DNA of 6,767 bases from Anaerolineae bacterium (lineage in GTDB: Bacteria > Chloroflexota > Anaerolineae > Aggregatilineales > Aggregatilineaceae), in NCBI GenBank assembly GCA_018056405.1, contig JAGPFT010000160.1:1-6767 (forward strand), read 5' to 3'. The translations under genes and the position numbers were made by a program. The notes beneath the pieces were generated by a model that searched no databases, had not been told where the DNA came from, and saw only the letters and a program-made list of their open reading frames with translations. Position 1 is the first letter of the stretch, and each line of letters begins with the position of its first letter. Positions 5,225-6,767 of the stretch are shown piece by piece.

Positions 5225-6767
5225 ATGCAAGCCGGGAACCACGACGCCAACGCTGCCAGCGAGCAGGAGAGTCTGCATAAGACGCTGCGGAAGAGCGTCT
5301 ATGTGTTGTTGCTGGTGGCTTTTGTCTTGAGCGGCTCTGTGATCATCGCCTCGGACGTACTTTTCCCCTCTGGCGCGAAGGTAGCTTTGGAAGTCGGCGA
5401 CGTATCACCGCACGACATCCTGGCCCCACGCAGCCTGAAGTATGAAAGCGAAGTGCTGTCACAGGCCAAACGCGACGCAGAGATCGCCGCAGTACGCCCG
5501 ATCTACGATCCGCCCGATCCCTCGGTTAAGAGTGAACAACTCCAGCGCGCGCGCCAAATCCTCGACTTCATCGAGAACGTGCGCTACGACGACTTCGCCA
5601 CTCCCGCCCAGGCCGAGGCGGATATTGCCGCCGTCACCGACCTGGACCTCCCACCCTCCACGATCAGCGTGTTGCTATCCATCGAAGACAATGACCGCTG
5701 GCGCGATATTGACGCGCAGGTGATGCGCCTGTTGGAGCGTGTGTTGAGTGGCGAGGTGCGCGATGACAATATCCAGGCCAAGCGGGACGACCTGCCCAAC
5801 CTGATCAGCGCCAGTTACAGCGAGGCTGAAGTCCAGATCATCACAGGGATCGTGGCCGATCTGATGCGAGTGAACACCTACTTCAATGAGGAACTGACCC
5901 GGCAGGCCCAGCTACAAGCCGCCGAGAGCGTGCCGGTAGAGGTGCGCTCGTTCGCCCAGGGACAGATGATCATCCGGGCCGGCGAGCTGGCGACCGCAGC
6001 CCACATTGAGGCGCTGGAGCAGTTTGGCCTCTTGCAGCCGACTCGTCGCCGGATCGAGCGGTTCGTGGGGGCACTGCTACTGATGACGCTGGTTGCCGTC
6101 ATCCTGGGAGTGTACCTGTGGAAGTTCTACCTGAAGGTCTTCCTCAACCCCTCGCTGATGGTTGTGCTGGGAGTGGCCTTTCTGCTCTTCCTGGGCAGCG
6201 TCAACATTATTGATGCCGAGGATCGGGTTCAGCCGTATTTCTTCCCGGCTTCGGCGCTGTCGCTGCTGGTGGCGACGCTGGTCGGGCACCAGTTTGCCAT
6301 TGTGATCAGCGTCTTTTTTGCGGCGATGGCCGGGCTGGTGACGGGGAACTCGCTGGAGTTCACCGTCCTGATCGGGCTGGCGGGGACGGTGGGCGTGCTG
6401 AGCCTGGATCGCACCGAGCGGCTCAACGCCTATTTTATGGCGGGCCTGGCGGTGGCTGCTTGCGGTATTGGCACGGCGCTGTTCTTCGCTCTGCGCGGGG
6501 AGAGCGCGCCCGATCCGGTCGTTGTGCTCTCGCAGATGCTCGGCTCGTTTGTCAACGGACTGCTTTCGGCGGCAGTGGGATTGGCCGCGCTCTATGTGAC
6601 CAGCAACACCCTGAACATCCCGACCAGCCTGAAACTTGTTGAACTCATGCAGCCCAATCACCCGCTGTTGCAGCGCCTGCTGCGCGAAGCGCCGGGCACC
6701 TACCAGCACAGCCTGCAAGTGGCGAATCTGGCCGAGCTAGGCGCGCAGCGCGTGAATGCCAACGCTC
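5225..6767 (+). CDS. pgpH: 7TM-HD family cyclic-di-AMP phosphodiesterase, 3'-partial
   Basis: The frame runs open from ATG 5225 to the right edge, giving 514 residues. The start is fixed by gaggggga at 5211-5218 and an in-frame TGA at 5210-5212. The family member PgpH of Listeria hydrolyses cyclic di-AMP to pApA. In order: a cytoplasmic N-tail; a membrane segment at about 24-43; an extracytoplasmic 7TMR-HDED domain at about 50-275 with the typical VGDVSPHDILAPR opening; a multi-span membrane bundle from about 280 to 465; and the start of the cytoplasmic HD domain, with LMQPNHPLLQRLLREAPGT and YQHSLQ (His495 is the first HD-domain metal ligand). The HD pair itself lies beyond the window. Family members are about 700 residues or longer, so roughly 200 are missing here through the window edge, not through mutation. 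In Gram-positive genomes this gene usually precedes ybeY and dgkA, which could be tested just downstream. Confidence 0.92.
   Translation, partial: MQAGNHDANAASEQESLHKTLRKSVYVLLLVAFVLSGSVIIASDVLFPSGAKVALEVGDVSPHDILAPRSLKYESEVLSQAKRDAEIAAVRPIYDPPDPSVKSEQLQRARQILDFIENVRYDDFATPAQAEADIAAVTDLDLPPSTISVLLSIEDNDRWRDIDAQVMRLLERVLSGEVRDDNIQAKRDDLPNLISASYSEAEVQIITGIVADLMRVNTYFNEELTRQAQLQAAESVPVEVRSFAQGQMIIRAGELATAAHIEALEQFGLLQPTRRRIERFVGALLLMTLVAVILGVYLWKFYLKVFLNPSLMVVLGVAFLLFLGSVNIIDAEDRVQPYFFPASALSLLVATLVGHQFAIVISVFFAAMAGLVTGNSLEFTVLIGLAGTVGVLSLDRTERLNAYFMAGLAVAACGIGTALFFALRGESAPDPVVVLSQMLGSFVNGLLSAAVGLAALYVTSNTLNIPTSLKLVELMQPNHPLLQRLLREAPGTYQHSLQVANLAELGAQRVNANA

Noticed and set aside
6077..6718. A 213-codon minus-strand open frame
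   Set aside because: It is antisense to the membrane bundle of the 7TM-HD gene and is rich in Gln, Arg and His, as expected for the complement of Leu- and Ala-rich codons.

Overview
The window is GC-rich and densely coding. All supported genes lie on the + strand. The combination of Shine-Dalgarno-led genes, TACAAT/TATAAT promoters, palindromic intergenic repeats of the gtagggg type, and a β-sandwich membrane protein beside mtaB suggests a Chloroflexota bacterium, perhaps Anaerolineae-like. This assignment rests on pattern recognition and was not tested by a search.

Layout: (1) Positions 2-853 hold the 3' part of a tetratricopeptide-repeat (TPR) protein whose start lies outside the window. 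(2) Positions 854-1164 are non-coding and rich in repeats: a 20-bp direct repeat pair, an 18-bp perfect palindrome and a 34-bp near-perfect palindrome, followed by a good promoter candidate. (3) Positions 1182-1562 hold an N-terminally truncated concanavalin/LamG-like β-sandwich fragment. It overlaps, through a TTGA stop/start junction, a full-length protein with five membrane segments and an exported domain of the same type (1559-2935). (4) mtaB (2943-4256) and a HIT/HINT-family nucleotide hydrolase (4266-4607) follow after gaps of 7 and 9 bases, so positions 1248-4607 look like one operon. (5) A TATAAT promoter precedes yqeY (4673-5116), which is followed by two hairpins. (6) A 7TM-HD family cyclic-di-AMP phosphodiesterase gene (PgpH/YqfF type) starts at 5225 and runs off the right edge just as its HD domain begins.

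The order mtaB - HIT - yqeY - pgpH resembles a conserved Gram-positive housekeeping neighbourhood of tRNA modification and ribosome-associated genes leading to the yqfF/ybeY/era cluster. It lacks the rpsU gene often found between HIT and yqeY. The right-hand genes are ordinary housekeeping genes. The least explained parts are the β-sandwich pair and the repeat cluster upstream of it. I did not find a clear new defence, mobile or RNA system.
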